Shown piece by piece: positions 44,475 to 54,420 of a DNA stretch of 64,000 nucleotides (position 1 is its first letter; every line of letters begins with the position of its first letter). Source of the DNA: Anaerostipes hominis (ex Lee et al. 2021) (GTDB lineage Bacteria > Bacillota > Clostridia > Lachnospirales > Lachnospiraceae); NCBI RefSeq assembly GCF_002270485.1, contig NZ_NQOG01000001.1, positions 248,001 through 312,000 of the forward strand, in the 5' to 3' direction. A model generated the notes under the pieces. The model was not told where the DNA came from. It searched no databases and saw only the letters and a program-made list of their open reading frames with translations. The position numbers were made by a program, and so were the translations under genes.

Positions 44475-47114
44475 TTATTTTACAAGCTGGCCCAGACGTT
44501 CTTCCACTTTCTCGAGCATCTGCCGGTATTTTGACAGCTTTTCTTTCTCTTCTTCTACTTTTTGTTCCGGTGCTTTGCTTAAGAAACGTTCGTTATTGAG
44601 CATGCCTTCACACCGCTTGATCTCTCCGTCCAGTTTCTTTTGTTCTTTTTTCAGTCTCTCAATTTCTTTTTCAATATCGACAAGCTCTGCAAACGGCATA
44701 TAGATTACGGCATCCGGAACGACTGTGGATACGGCATCCCCGGCAATTCCTTCTTTATCCGCCTGTACGCAGACTTCACTTGCATACCCGAGGGTTCCGA
44801 AGAAGACCCTGCCCTGTTCAAAGATATCCCTCACTTCTTTCTTCTCAGAGACAACAAATACTTTTGCTTTCTTTTTCGGGGATACGTTCATCTCGGCCCG
44901 TATATTACGGATTCCCCTCACCGCTTCTTTCATGAGTTCCACTGCGGCTTCTTCCTGAGCAAAGCTGTATTCCTTTCTGTATTCCGGCCAGGATGCCAGC
45001 ATGATGGATTCTTCTCCTGTCAGATTACAGTAGATCTCCTCTGTGATAAACGGCATGAATGGATGAAGCAGCTTCAGTGATTCGGAGAGTACCTTTTTCA
45101 GTGTCCACAAAGCTGCGGCTTTCGTGTTGTCTTCATCGTTATAAAGACGCGGTTTCACCATCTCGATATACCAGTCACAAAATTCTTCCCATATAAAGTC
45201 ATTAAGCTTCTGTACGGCAATTCCCAGCTCATATTTGTCCATATTATCCGTCACATCTTTGGCCAGAGTGTTGAACTTGGATAAGATCCAGCGGTCTGCG
45301 CTTGTCAGGTCGGGAAGTTCCACATGAGAGAAGTCCGCCTGTTCAAAGTTCATCATCATAAAACGGGATGCATTCCACACTTTGTTGGCAAAATTCCGGC
45401 TGGCTTCCACACGCTCCATGTAAAAACGCATATCATTGCCCGGTGCATTTCCGGTGACCAGAGTAAATCTCAGTGCATCTGCCCCATACTGGCTGATGAC
45501 CTCCAAAGGATCGATTCCGTTGCCCAGAGATTTGCTCATCTTTCTTCCTTTGTCGTCTCTCACGAGCCCGTGGATCAGCACCGTGTCAAACGGTGCTTTC
45601 CCTGTATGCTCATATCCCGAAAATACCATTCTGACAACCCAGAAAAAGATAATGTCATATCCGGTTACCAATACGTTGGTCGGGTAGAAATAATCCAGTT
45701 CCTCCGTCTGTTCCGGCCAGCCTAACGTGGAGAACGGCCACAGCGCAGAGCTGAACCAGGTATCCAGAGTATCCTCATCCTGAGTAAAATGTGTACATCC
45801 GCATTTTGGGCATACTTCCGGTTTTTCTTTTGCCACCACAGTTTCACCGCACTCATCGCAGTAATATGCAGGAATCCTGTGTCCCCACCAGAGCTGCCTG
45901 GAGATACACCAGTCACGAATATTCTCAAGCCAGTGCAGATATGTCTTTGTATAACGTTCCGGCACAAATTTTATGTCCCCGTTTTTAACCGCCTCGATGG
46001 CAGGCTTCGCGAGCTCGTCCATCTTTACGAACCACTGCGGTTTAACCATCGGCTCGATGGTGGTTTTGCAGCGGTCATGGGTTCCGACGTTATGCTCGTG
46101 TTCTTTTATTTTTACCAGGTATCCCTGTTCTTCCAGATCTTTTACGATGGCTTTTCTCGCCTCATAGCGCTCCATGCCCTCATATCTGCCGCCGTTTTCA
46201 TTGATCGTGGCGTCATCGTTCATCACATTGATCACTGGAAGGTCATGTCGTCTTCCCACTTCAAAATCATTTGGATCATGGGCCGGTGTGATCTTCACGG
46301 CACCGGTTCCAAACTCCTTATCTACATATTCGTCCGCCACGATCGGGATCTGTCTGTCACAGAGCGGAAGCTTTAACATTTTTCCAACCAGATGCGTATA
46401 TCTTTCATCGTCCGGATGGACAGCCACGGCCGTATCTCCGAGCATTGTCTCGGGACGGGTGGTAGCGATCTCTAAATAATCATCTGTTCCCACAACCGGA
46501 TATTTAATATGCCAGAAGTGTCCTGCCTGGTCCACATGCTCTACCTCGGCGTCGGAGATCGAAGTCTGACAGACCGGACACCAGTTAATGATCCTGGAAC
46601 CCTTGTAGATATAACCTTTTTCATATAACTTGATAAAGACCTCTTCCACTGCTTTGGAACAGCCATCATCCATCGTAAAACGTTCTCTGTCCCAGTCACA
46701 GGCAGAACCAAGCTTCTTTAACTGGCTGACGATGGTTCCGCCGTATTCTTCCTTCCACTTCCAGGCTCTCTCAAGAAACTTCTCTCTTCCCAGATCCTCC
46801 TTCTCAATGCCTTCCTCTTTCAGCGCCTCGATGATCTTGACTTCCGTTGCGATGCTGGCATGGTCCGTTCCCGGCTGCCAAAGGGTATTGTAACCCTGCA
46901 TTTTCTTAAAACGGATCAAGATATCCTGCATAGTCTCGTCCAGTGCATGTCCCATATGGAGCTTGCCCGTAATATTGGGAGGAGGAATCACGATCGTAAA
47001 CGGTTTTTTGCTGTGATCCACTTCTGCATGAAAATATTTGTTGTCAAGCCACTTCTGGTATAACCGGTCTTCAATCTCAGACGGGTTATAAGTCTTTTCC
47101 AATTCTTTACTCAT
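44475..47114 (-). CDS. valS: Valyl-tRNA synthetase
   Basis: 879-residue class I synthetase. HIGH motif in [18 protein letters not shown] in [11 protein letters not shown], an editing domain, zinc-type cysteine pairs (CDECGET and CPKCGCT), an anticodon-binding domain and a C-terminal coiled coil (about 805-879) are present. It starts 25 bases after an uncharacterised gene on the same strand, so no T-box leader is possible there. Confidence 0.96.
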   Translation of the reverse strand: MSKELEKTYNPSEIEDRLYQKWLDNKYFHAEVDHSKKPFTIVIPPPNITGKLHMGHALDETMQDILIRFKKMQGYNTLWQPGTDHASIATEVKIIEALKEEGIEKEDLGREKFLERAWKWKEEYGGTIVSQLKKLGSACDWDRERFTMDDGCSKAVEEVFIKLYEKGYIYKGSRIINWCPVCQTSISDAEVEHVDQAGHFWHIKYPVVGTDDYLEIATTRPETMLGDTAVAVHPDDERYTHLVGKMLKLPLCDRQIPIVADEYVDKEFGTGAVKITPAHDPNDFEVGRRHDLPVINVMNDDATINENGGRYEGMERYEARKAIVKDLEEQGYLVKIKEHEHNVGTHDRCKTTIEPMVKPQWFVKMDELAKPAIEAVKNGDIKFVPERYTKTYLHWLENIRDWCISRQLWWGHRIPAYYCDECGETVVAKEKPEVCPKCGCTHFTQDEDTLDTWFSSALWPFSTLGWPEQTEELDYFYPTNVLVTGYDIIFFWVVRMVFSGYEHTGKAPFDTVLIHGLVRDDKGRKMSKSLGNGIDPLEVISQYGADALRFTLVTGNAPGNDMRFYMERVEASRNFANKVWNASRFMMMNFEQADFSHVELPDLTSADRWILSKFNTLAKDVTDNMDKYELGIAVQKLNDFIWEEFCDWYIEMVKPRLYNDEDNTKAAALWTLKKVLSESLKLLHPFMPFITEEIYCNLTGEESIMLASWPEYRKEYSFAQEEAAVELMKEAVRGIRNIRAEMNVSPKKKAKVFVVSEKKEVRDIFEQGRVFFGTLGYASEVCVQADKEGIAGDAVSTVVPDAVIYMPFAELVDIEKEIERLKKEQKKLDGEIKRCEGMLNNERFLSKAPEQKVEEEKEKLSKYRQMLEKVEERLGQLVK

Positions 47115-47138
47115 CTCATATCTCCTACTTTTTATATA

Positions 47139-48134
47139 TTATTCTAAAAGATTGTTGCGGATCGCCCGCTCATGCTGCACCATTGCCTGCTCGCAGATGT
47201 TCTGACGGCCGGACAGCCATTCCATCCGTTTGATCCTTTTCGGTATATCATAAATTGCCTTTGGATAATAACACCAGGCCTGAGGTGCATGCATTCTGCA
47301 CTGCTCCATGGCCAGGACAAATGTCTTCCTCTGGGCGGAAAGTTCTTCACTGCAATTTAATTCCGCTGCAACTTTAGCACAAAACTCGAATAATTTCCAC
47401 TGTTCTTCGGAAATATATCCAAACAGCACCTGATATTTCTCCCTGCAAAACTCCAGATCATTGACAATCGTATCATACTCCGATCTGAGCCGCCGTCCCG
47501 AAGTCTCTTTGTGGCTTCTCACCATACGATACATTTTCTTTTTCTCTGCCGCCTTTTTCTTTCTTGTCCTGAGAATCAGAAGGATCACAGCCGCACCGAG
47601 CACCGCTGCCGCTGCCGGCCAGAGGGATACGCTCAGTCGGAGCTCAAAATAAAAAACTGCCGCCGTGCCGAGTCCCGCAGCAGTCAGAGCCATGATCAGC
47701 GAAGAAAGGAAATAGGCCCTCCTGTTGATGAACTTCCCATGAAACTCACGCTCTTTTCTCTTCAGATCACGTTCTTCGTCTTCCTGGACTGAGATCTCCT
47801 TCTCGATCTGCTTTTTTTCACCCTCCAGGGATTGGATACGGGACAGACCCTGCCTTATTTCCCCTTCCCTCTCCCAGAGGGGCAGAAATTCCTCATCGGA
47901 GACTCGTCCGCCTGCGGAATCATAAAAAATCCTGGCAAAGATGCGGTTGTATTTTCTGGCCTCCTCACTGATCAGCTTTGCTTCTTCATCGGAAAGCTTC
48001 TCCATGATCTCGATATCTTCCTTCTGCTCCAGAATATAAGACACCTCATCTTCATACATTTCCACAAAACGCCGATTTAATTCCATCCGTTTTTTCTGAT
48101 ATTCAATTTCAGACAATCTCTCTTCTGTACTCAT
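47139..48134 (-). CDS. Uncharacterised coiled-coil membrane protein
   Basis: 331 residues. Charged helices that may form coiled coil fill about 1-140, two hydrophobic segments follow at about 143-167 and 170-190 (PAAAAVLGAAVILLI), then a basic KKKAAEKKKMYR patch and a C-terminal helical domain with several cysteines. Both long soluble parts probably lie on the cytoplasmic side of a helical hairpin. Its 5' end overlaps the previous gene by 26 bp, so it is translated as part of the DUF5717-like operon; valS follows. Not recognised as a known family. Confidence 0.65.
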   Translation of the reverse strand: MSTEERLSEIEYQKKRMELNRRFVEMYEDEVSYILEQKEDIEIMEKLSDEEAKLISEEARKYNRIFARIFYDSAGGRVSDEEFLPLWEREGEIRQGLSRIQSLEGEKKQIEKEISVQEDEERDLKRKEREFHGKFINRRAYFLSSLIMALTAAGLGTAAVFYFELRLSVSLWPAAAAVLGAAVILLILRTRKKKAAEKKKMYRMVRSHKETSGRRLRSEYDTIVNDLEFCREKYQVLFGYISEEQWKLFEFCAKVAAELNCSEELSAQRKTFVLAMEQCRMHAPQAWCYYPKAIYDIPKRIKRMEWLSGRQNICEQAMVQHERAIRNNLLE

Positions 48135-48909
48135 TTTTCCACCGTTCCAGCATCGACCAGGTAAGCCTTCTGGTCATCAGGTCATCGGGTTTCTTTCTGT
48201 GATAGTCAATCTTCTTAAGTGCTGTGGATTCCTCGCTTCCGGAAAACCGTTCCTCCATACCTGAGATGTTTTCATGGATCTCGCTCAGCTGTTCTTCTGT
48301 AAAGGAAAGTGCTCTGCCGTCCTCCAAAAACTTCTGGTAATCTCCATGCATATAAGAGACTATGAAATATGCTTCCTGGCATTTCTTATTCTCTTTAAGG
48401 CGACAGCTCCTTTTGAAAAACTCCTTTGCCTCCTGAAAGCGAAACATCCGGGTCAGGCAGAGTCCTGTGTGATACAGGACCTCCTGCTGTTCCTTTGTCT
48501 TCAGCTGCATCAGCCCGGAAAGCGACTTTTGATATGCGTGATAGGCGCTCAGATATCTGGAATGTTTCAGATATAAGTCGCCGAGCATTTTGTGCTTTCG
48601 CACAGAGGAGTATAGATACGCCGTGCGCATCTTCTGGACCAGCATTCTCTGCTCGGGAACCGTAAAATAATTCCGGTAGCCGATGATGTGCTCCAGCTGC
48701 TTCTTTGTCTCTTCTTCTGCCGGCAGAACCAGACCGAGTTCTTCTTCGATCCACTCTCTCATTCCTTCCGGGATTCCTTCTGTCAGAAAATATAAATACT
48801 GTCCTGAAATAATATAACATAATTCTTCATAGGAAGAAATGGTCTGTCCAAAGGAATTCAGCGTGTAAGTCCGCCTGCTCTCCTCCGTTTCACATAATAC
48901 CATTCTCAT
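48109..48909 (-). CDS. Uncharacterised TPR-like protein of the DUF5717-like operon
   Basis: 266 residues. The N-terminal part is a small alpha/beta region (TYTLNSFGQTISSYEELCY), the middle has tetratricopeptide-like pairs (LGDLYLKHSRYLSAYHAYQK; YHTGLCLTRMFRFQEAKEFF), and the C-terminus is charged. The ATG at 48909 with a GGAGG site overlaps the preceding stop as ATGA. Role unknown; TPR content suggests a binding partner of the neighbouring Hsp70-like protein. Confidence 0.65.
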   Translation of the reverse strand: MRMVLCETEESRRTYTLNSFGQTISSYEELCYIISGQYLYFLTEGIPEGMREWIEEELGLVLPAEEETKKQLEHIIGYRNYFTVPEQRMLVQKMRTAYLYSSVRKHKMLGDLYLKHSRYLSAYHAYQKSLSGLMQLKTKEQQEVLYHTGLCLTRMFRFQEAKEFFKRSCRLKENKKCQEAYFIVSYMHGDYQKFLEDGRALSFTEEQLSEIHENISGMEERFSGSEESTALKKIDYHRKKPDDLMTRRLTWSMLERWKNEYRREIV

Positions 48910-49958
48910 GGCTGTCCCCTCCTCTCCCATGAAATCACCTGCTGGAATACCTGGTGTGTAGAAGGATATAATTTTCCAAACCCCAGATCCGTGATCTTGA
49001 TCCTGCACTTTGTCTCCCCGGTGCACTCAGCTTCAATCTTCAGCTTTGTAGCACGCCCCGGACGTTTTTTAAGGCCTTTTAAGGAAATCGGAAACCGCAT
49101 TCTGTCACCCTTGCCGGGAAACAGGGGTTTGATCTCCACAGGAATAGATGCCGCTGTCTCAACCAGTACCGTCATATTTCCCCGGCTCTCAAACCATGGC
49201 TTTCCTCCCTTTATGACCGGCAGAAATTCTTCTTTGCCGTGGTTCCATACCATGGCGCCGATCTGGTACATCATAACCGTGTCGGTAAGGATCACAGCAG
49301 AGTCAAGATCCGCCGCATTTTTTCTTCCCAGCAGACAGACGGCCCCTGTCGCGTACACATGATCTCCCATAAACACACGCCGTCCCGCACACAGCTTTGC
49401 CGCAGCACTTTTCAGCCATCCGCCGTCAAATCCTCTGCCGTACAAATAAACTAAAGAAGTAACCTCCTGGGATATGGCCTGGACGGCGGCGTTCTCAAAT
49501 GCCATGTCTTTCTGATGGGGCAGCCGGGTGTTTCTCATAAAAGCAGAATAGTCTTCTCTCTCTACGAGCAGCTGCCCATTCTGCTTTTTTACCAGATAAT
49601 AAAACAATCTCTGACCGGAATAGTCAAACAGCCCCACAGCTCCCTGATCTAGCTGTTCCTTTCGTTCCCCCGCAAGTCCCAGAAAGGCCGCCTCCTTCGT
49701 AAGCAGCTTCAGCTGTTCCTCCGAAAATCCCAACTCTTTCCTAAGCTCCGCGGCTTTTGCCGCCAAGTCCTCCTCCGGGTCCTCCAAAATGATGCCCATA
49801 AACAGATTGGACGTATCCGCATGCTTTTCCGATTCCTCACGCACATAATCCGTCCAGTCCCCGGAAAACTTTTTCGGTTCTTCTTCCACGATCTTTCCAT
49901 CCGTTACGGAACACTGATATATCATTCTCTGTTCTATCTGTATGCCTATTTTCATCAT
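48906..49958 (-). CDS. DUF5716-like protein with Hsp70/actin-like features
   Basis: 350 residues. It begins KIGIQIEQRMIYQCSV, and two segments look like relics of the Hsp70 ATPase fold: AVGLFDYSGQRLFYYLV (about 107-123), in the place of the phosphate-2 loop, and SLVYLYGRGFDGGWLKSAAA (about 168-187), in the place of the adenosine loop. The classic DLGGGT and VGGSSR residues are not preserved, so nucleotide binding may be lost. The C-terminal third is beta-rich. Start overlaps the upstream stop as ATGA. I associate it with DUF5716 from memory; the fold call is inference. Confidence 0.6.
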   Translation of the reverse strand: MMKIGIQIEQRMIYQCSVTDGKIVEEEPKKFSGDWTDYVREESEKHADTSNLFMGIILEDPEEDLAAKAAELRKELGFSEEQLKLLTKEAAFLGLAGERKEQLDQGAVGLFDYSGQRLFYYLVKKQNGQLLVEREDYSAFMRNTRLPHQKDMAFENAAVQAISQEVTSLVYLYGRGFDGGWLKSAAAKLCAGRRVFMGDHVYATGAVCLLGRKNAADLDSAVILTDTVMMYQIGAMVWNHGKEEFLPVIKGGKPWFESRGNMTVLVETAASIPVEIKPLFPGKGDRMRFPISLKGLKKRPGRATKLKIEAECTGETKCRIKITDLGFGKLYPSTHQVFQQVISWERRGQP

Positions 49959-52900
49959 AGATCCTCTGTCATCGGACGGATCAGATCCGTCATTGCCTTT
50001 TCATACGCGTAGATTTCCATCTCCATGGCTACGCTCTCCCTCTGTTTTTCCTTCAGCATGTGATTCAGCTGATAAAATCTTCCCTTTTGATTCCTGCCAG
50101 AATGGTCGAGAAAGACGATATCTTTTCTCCTGCGTCTCTCTTCTCCCGGTGCTGTCACATAATAATCTGCCGACTCATCGGCAAAAATCAGCACTTCGGC
50201 CACATAATACCCCGGCAGCAGTTCTCTCATAGGAATCTCTCTGGCCGGCTCCGACCTGTTTTCTGCATAGTGAAATACCATACCGCTTGCTTTCTCTCCC
50301 GTATAAACTACATAAGTATAAGTATAGCACTCATACGGGAGAGATATCTGCTCCTTATATTCTAAAAGCACCGGCAGAATACAGCGTCGGTCTTCCTGCC
50401 ATTCAATAAGCTTTTTGATCCTTTCTCTTACTTCTTCTGATAATTCTTTATCTTTGTAAAAATCCAGATAAGCCCACTGCCAGATCAGATTTAAATTTCC
50501 CTGATCGATCAGCCTTCCCAGGATCGGATAAAACTCATCCGATACGTGTATTCCTTCTTCATAAGACAGTTCTGCAAACTGGCCCGCCAATTTCTTGATC
50601 AGCTTTCTGTCTCTGAAATCCCTCTCAACATAAGATAAGAAGACAGGAAGGTCCTCCCACCCTGCGCCTTTCCCGGCGGCCATATCAAGAAGCTGCTCCG
50701 TAAACTGCTGATCATATATTTTGTGTCTGTCTCCCTGTTTCCAGATCTTTCGCATCTGATCCAGTTCTCCCCTGAAAAAACGTTCCAGATATGCAAGGAT
50801 TTCGCTGTTGTATACTTGTCCCCTGAAAACCGCCAGGCACATATCGATCAAAGTCTGCACCCTCTTCCGGCTGCGGGATGTGAGTTCATGCAGGACGACC
50901 TCTTTTAACGGCTCCGGGTCCATGAAATCAAATCCAAAGATCTCCATGCCTTTCATCGCTTCTTTGTAGTGGCGGCCAGCAATGAAATACTCCAGCATCT
51001 GCTTGCAGTTTTCGTCTGAAAGAAATTTCCACTGGACCATAGACAGCGCCTGCTCTAATTGTTCCTGCTCTCCATGCTTCCAGTAATAGTCCAGAAGCTT
51101 TTCAAATAATCTGTGCCTGTATTCTTCCTTCAGACTCTGACACTCGAGGACAGCCCTCACATCCGGAATATCTCCGGGTTCATATTCTGCCTTCTGTGCA
51201 AAGACCAGGCTTCTGCGGATCAGATATGCTTCATTTCTCCTGCCAAGCCCCGAAAATACGGCTTCCTCCTGCTCCCTCGTCCACAGCTTTGAAAATTCAT
51301 ATTCCAGGGACAGATAGCGGTTGTCCTCCTGATCCATAAACACGACCAGAGGGTCGCTGTAGACCGTCACATAAACTTCTCCGTTCTCCAGAGAAACATT
51401 CTGAACTTCTTTTAACTCCTGATGATAGACGGCAGCCTTTTCCACCGCCGGATTCCTGCAGATCAATTTCTGCTTCGCCATAATACCTGCGATTCCGGCC
51501 CTGCCCTTCATCCCTTCCAAAAGACGGTCAAAGAAGGCCTGGTAAAGAATAAACAGATTGGTATTGATCCTGCCTTCTGCCAGCTGTTCTAAGAGAAATT
51601 CTTCAATCTGCGGCTCAAAAGATGGAAATACTGCCTCATATTTTCTCCGGTTCTTAACAAGATTGGCATACAGGTAAGCTCTCTCCCGGCTGCTTAAACT
51701 GTTGCTGTACGAAAAATACAGCAGTACATTCTTCTCAAGATACGGATACCGGTCCTTTGGAATCGTACGAAGGTAAGATTCCTGGAGTCCGATCATCTGA
51801 ATCCCCGCCCGGACAGCTTTTTTAAAATATATATGAAAACACTCATCAATACAGTTTCCCCGGATCAGCATAGAACAGATCGCCTGGAGCCCTTCCCTGG
51901 ACTCTTCTCTCTGAAAGGACAGTATTAAATCACAAAGCAGCTCCTCCGAGAAACCTTTTTCTTTCAGCACAAGACCGTAAATGTGTTTTTTCATGCTTTT
52001 CCCAAACAGGTCCCGGCAAATGCCGAAATGAATGATCTCTCTCTCAAAATCAGTGATCTTTTTTGCCCTGCTGTGATCCTGGTTCCAAATGCTGACAGCC
52101 TCAAACCATAAAAAACTGCTGCACTGGCCTGTTTCATAGACTTCTTTTATCTTCTGAAGCTGAAGTCCGAAATCATATGCCAGCTCTTCGTCCAGATAAA
52201 TCAGCATCCACAGCAGATATCCCTTTTGATCGTCCGCTTCCTGAAAGAGCTCATGAATCCGGTCCTTTGCATACTCTGTTTGATCCGGTGTCTTTAAATA
52301 AAGCGCTTTCAAATATAAATAGTAGCCATAGTAAAAATGATCTGACTGAACCTCGCTCATATTCGGCTCAAGTCTTGCAAAGCCTCTCTCGATCGCTTCC
52401 TCTGCGCCGAGAACAATATGACAGTGCAGGTTTAAGAGAGTCCTCAGTATCTCTAAGGATGCCTCTCCCTCCATCTGTGCGGTCAGATTCATTTCCTTTT
52501 CCGCAAACTCCGTGACATGACATCTGCCAAGGCAAAATTCCATATACGCATCGAAGATCTGATCGGACAGATTCCAAACCCCGTCGTTCCTCTCTTTCTC
52601 TGCATTGAACAGAATATCTGTCTGACAGCTGCTGTACGGGGCAGAAACTGTGAGGATTCCCCGGCTTTCTTCCCTTGCATCCGAAAACAGCACCGGAATG
52701 GTCAGTACCCCTTGCACAAAATCCTCTTCTGAAAATTCTGTCTTTTCCAGAGACAGAAACGTGGAATCCAGACGGATCTTCCCCTGGACATAGCCGCTGC
52801 CCTCTTTGTGAATCTTTACATACAGAGGCTCAACGGCATTCACCCGGCGGATCTCATACGCAACCTTTTCCGGTCTCAGCACCGCAGGTTCTTTTGCCCC

Positions 52901-53089
52901 GATACAGATCAAAAACTCTTCAAAGATCTGGCCCCGGTTTCGGCCTAGCAGGAGCTGATGATAAATTTCTTTTTCCCTGGAATTCTCCTCCAAATACTCA
53001 TTTTTGAAGGCCTCAGAAAAAAAGAGGGTCTTTGCCCACTGTTCATCTTCCTGTACAATTTGTACGAACTGCTTCATCTTTTCTGTCAT
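49955..53089 (-). CDS. Large DUF5717-like helical-repeat protein
   Basis: 1044 residues from an ATG at 53089 with a GGAGG site; a frame 28 codons longer lacks one and starts within a hairpin. Beta-rich stretches (about 110-190, VKIHKEGSGYVQGKIRLDS; and about 945-1015, VYTGEKASGMVFHYAENR) flank a long central all-helical repeat region of about 700 residues rich in paired Tyr/Leu helices. No signal peptide or membrane helix. It heads a four-gene coupled operon with the DUF5716-like, TPR-like and membrane proteins. Family name from memory; function unknown. Confidence 0.7.
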   Translation of the reverse strand: MTEKMKQFVQIVQEDEQWAKTLFFSEAFKNEYLEENSREKEIYHQLLLGRNRGQIFEEFLICIGAKEPAVLRPEKVAYEIRRVNAVEPLYVKIHKEGSGYVQGKIRLDSTFLSLEKTEFSEEDFVQGVLTIPVLFSDAREESRGILTVSAPYSSCQTDILFNAEKERNDGVWNLSDQIFDAYMEFCLGRCHVTEFAEKEMNLTAQMEGEASLEILRTLLNLHCHIVLGAEEAIERGFARLEPNMSEVQSDHFYYGYYLYLKALYLKTPDQTEYAKDRIHELFQEADDQKGYLLWMLIYLDEELAYDFGLQLQKIKEVYETGQCSSFLWFEAVSIWNQDHSRAKKITDFEREIIHFGICRDLFGKSMKKHIYGLVLKEKGFSEELLCDLILSFQREESREGLQAICSMLIRGNCIDECFHIYFKKAVRAGIQMIGLQESYLRTIPKDRYPYLEKNVLLYFSYSNSLSSRERAYLYANLVKNRRKYEAVFPSFEPQIEEFLLEQLAEGRINTNLFILYQAFFDRLLEGMKGRAGIAGIMAKQKLICRNPAVEKAAVYHQELKEVQNVSLENGEVYVTVYSDPLVVFMDQEDNRYLSLEYEFSKLWTREQEEAVFSGLGRRNEAYLIRRSLVFAQKAEYEPGDIPDVRAVLECQSLKEEYRHRLFEKLLDYYWKHGEQEQLEQALSMVQWKFLSDENCKQMLEYFIAGRHYKEAMKGMEIFGFDFMDPEPLKEVVLHELTSRSRKRVQTLIDMCLAVFRGQVYNSEILAYLERFFRGELDQMRKIWKQGDRHKIYDQQFTEQLLDMAAGKGAGWEDLPVFLSYVERDFRDRKLIKKLAGQFAELSYEEGIHVSDEFYPILGRLIDQGNLNLIWQWAYLDFYKDKELSEEVRERIKKLIEWQEDRRCILPVLLEYKEQISLPYECYTYTYVVYTGEKASGMVFHYAENRSEPAREIPMRELLPGYYVAEVLIFADESADYYVTAPGEERRRRKDIVFLDHSGRNQKGRFYQLNHMLKEKQRESVAMEMEIYAYEKAMTDLIRPMTEDL

Positions 53090-53164
53090 GGGTTCCTCCG
53101 ATTTTAAGACTGGTGGTCTCAGGGTATTTGGTCTATAATGGACTGTAATATAATTCTGTATTTC

Positions 53165-53214
53165 AGAGGTCATGGATACTTCACGTCCTTTGACCTCTGC
53201 TCCGTAATATTATA
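53165..53214 (-). promoter_or_regulatory. Promoter and leader hairpin of the DUF5717-like operon
   Basis: A consensus minus-strand -10 TATAAT lies at 53209-53214, without a clear -35 box. Just downstream is an 8-bp hairpin AGAGGTCA/TGACCTCT (53165-53172 and 53191-53198) in the 5' leader. The 167-bp gap is shared with the divergent aminotransferase gene. Confidence 0.45.
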
Positions 53215-53256
53215 GCAAACTTCGACAAAATATAAAAGATAAAGAAAGGTGAAACT

Positions 53257-54345
53257 ATGTCAAAAAAGAAGCAAGTCTTCCACGGAAGCGACTTAGAAAA
53301 AGCAGAAGAAATATATGGAATCAAAAAAGAAGACATCATTCCTTTCGGAGGCAATGTAAATCCTCTTGGGATCTCCCCACTGTTCCGGGAAAACCTGATC
53401 CGTCATGTGGATGCTGTCTGCACGTATCCCGACCGTGACTACAAATCCCTGCGCTCTACCCTGAGCCTGTACGCCCAGATCCCCATGGAACATATCATTG
53501 TCGGAAATGGAGTGACTGAGCTGATCAGCCTGACCATGCACCTGAAACGTCCGAAAAAAGCCCTGCTGCTGTCCCCGACTTACTCTGAATACATGCGGGA
53601 AATCTCGATGATCGGCGGAACCTGCCTGGAGTATAACCTTCAGGAATCCTCTGACTTTCGTCTGGATATTGAAGACTTGAAGCGCTCTCTCACCGGTGAT
53701 GTAGATCTGTTCGCATTCTGCAATCCAAACAATCCCACATCCAGTGCATTAAACAAGGACGAAATCTCGGAAATCCTTTCCCACTGTAAAAAACACGGCA
53801 TTTTTGTTTTGGCGGACGAGACTTATGTAGAGTTTGCACCGGACATGGATGCTGTCACTGCCGTACCCCTGACCCGTAAGTTTGACAATCTATTTGTCTT
53901 ACGTGGAACTTCAAAATTCTTTGCCGCACCGGGTATCCGCCTCGGATACGGGATCAGCGGAAACATGGATTTTATCAGGGCAATGGAGGACAGAAAAAAT
54001 CCATGGAGTATCAATACTCTTGCGGCACTTGCCGGCGAAGCAATGTTCATGGATACAGACTATATTAAAAAGACAAAGGCTTACATCGCAGAAGAACGCA
54101 GAAAATGTACAGACAGACTTTCAGGCACCCCCTTCTTTAAGATTTATCCATCCTATGCCAATTTCCTGCTTGTCCGCCTGATGGACGGCACCGCCTCCCA
54201 TGAAATGTTTGAACGCTGCATCAAAAAGGGGCTGATGATCCGTGACTGCTCAAGCTTTGAAGGGCTTGACGGGGAATATATCAGATTCTGCTTCCGAAAA
54301 GCAGAGGAAAATAATGCACTGCTGGACACCCTTCTGCACAAATGA
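53257..54345 (+). CDS. Fold-type I PLP aminotransferase (histidinol-phosphate aminotransferase-like)
   Basis: 362-residue class I/II aminotransferase. The cofactor-binding Asp/Tyr region (FCNPNNPTSS, LADETYVEF) and the Schiff-base Lys in RGTSKFFAAPGIRLGYG are present. Its length and start (GGNVNPLGISPLFRENL) fit HisC or CobD-like enzymes; without his or cob neighbours the substrate is open. Single gene, divergent from the DUF5717-like operon. Confidence 0.82.
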   Translation: MSKKKQVFHGSDLEKAEEIYGIKKEDIIPFGGNVNPLGISPLFRENLIRHVDAVCTYPDRDYKSLRSTLSLYAQIPMEHIIVGNGVTELISLTMHLKRPKKALLLSPTYSEYMREISMIGGTCLEYNLQESSDFRLDIEDLKRSLTGDVDLFAFCNPNNPTSSALNKDEISEILSHCKKHGIFVLADETYVEFAPDMDAVTAVPLTRKFDNLFVLRGTSKFFAAPGIRLGYGISGNMDFIRAMEDRKNPWSINTLAALAGEAMFMDTDYIKKTKAYIAEERRKCTDRLSGTPFFKIYPSYANFLLVRLMDGTASHEMFERCIKKGLMIRDCSSFEGLDGEYIRFCFRKAEENNALLDTLLHK

Positions 54346-54346
54346 G

Positions 54347-54404
54347 TTTTTTAGCACTATTTCCGTCACGCTTTGAAATGCGTTCCTTCAATAGTGCTAA
54401 AAAA
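54347..54404. repeat. 14-bp inverted repeat between convergent genes
   Basis: TTTTTTAGCACTAT (54347-54360) and ATAGTGCTAAAAAA (54391-54404) enclose 30 bases, right after the aminotransferase stop and 17 bases before the end of the convergent transporter gene. The T tract is inside the left arm rather than behind the hairpin, so it is not a standard terminator, although the convergent location suggests a role in ending transcription. Confidence 0.6.
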
Positions 54405-54420
54405 CGATCGTTGAATGTCT

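Noticed and set aside
54347-54404. MITE or classical terminator
   Set aside because: The inverted repeat has no target-site duplication that I can see and no T tract after the stem, so it was listed only as a repeat.
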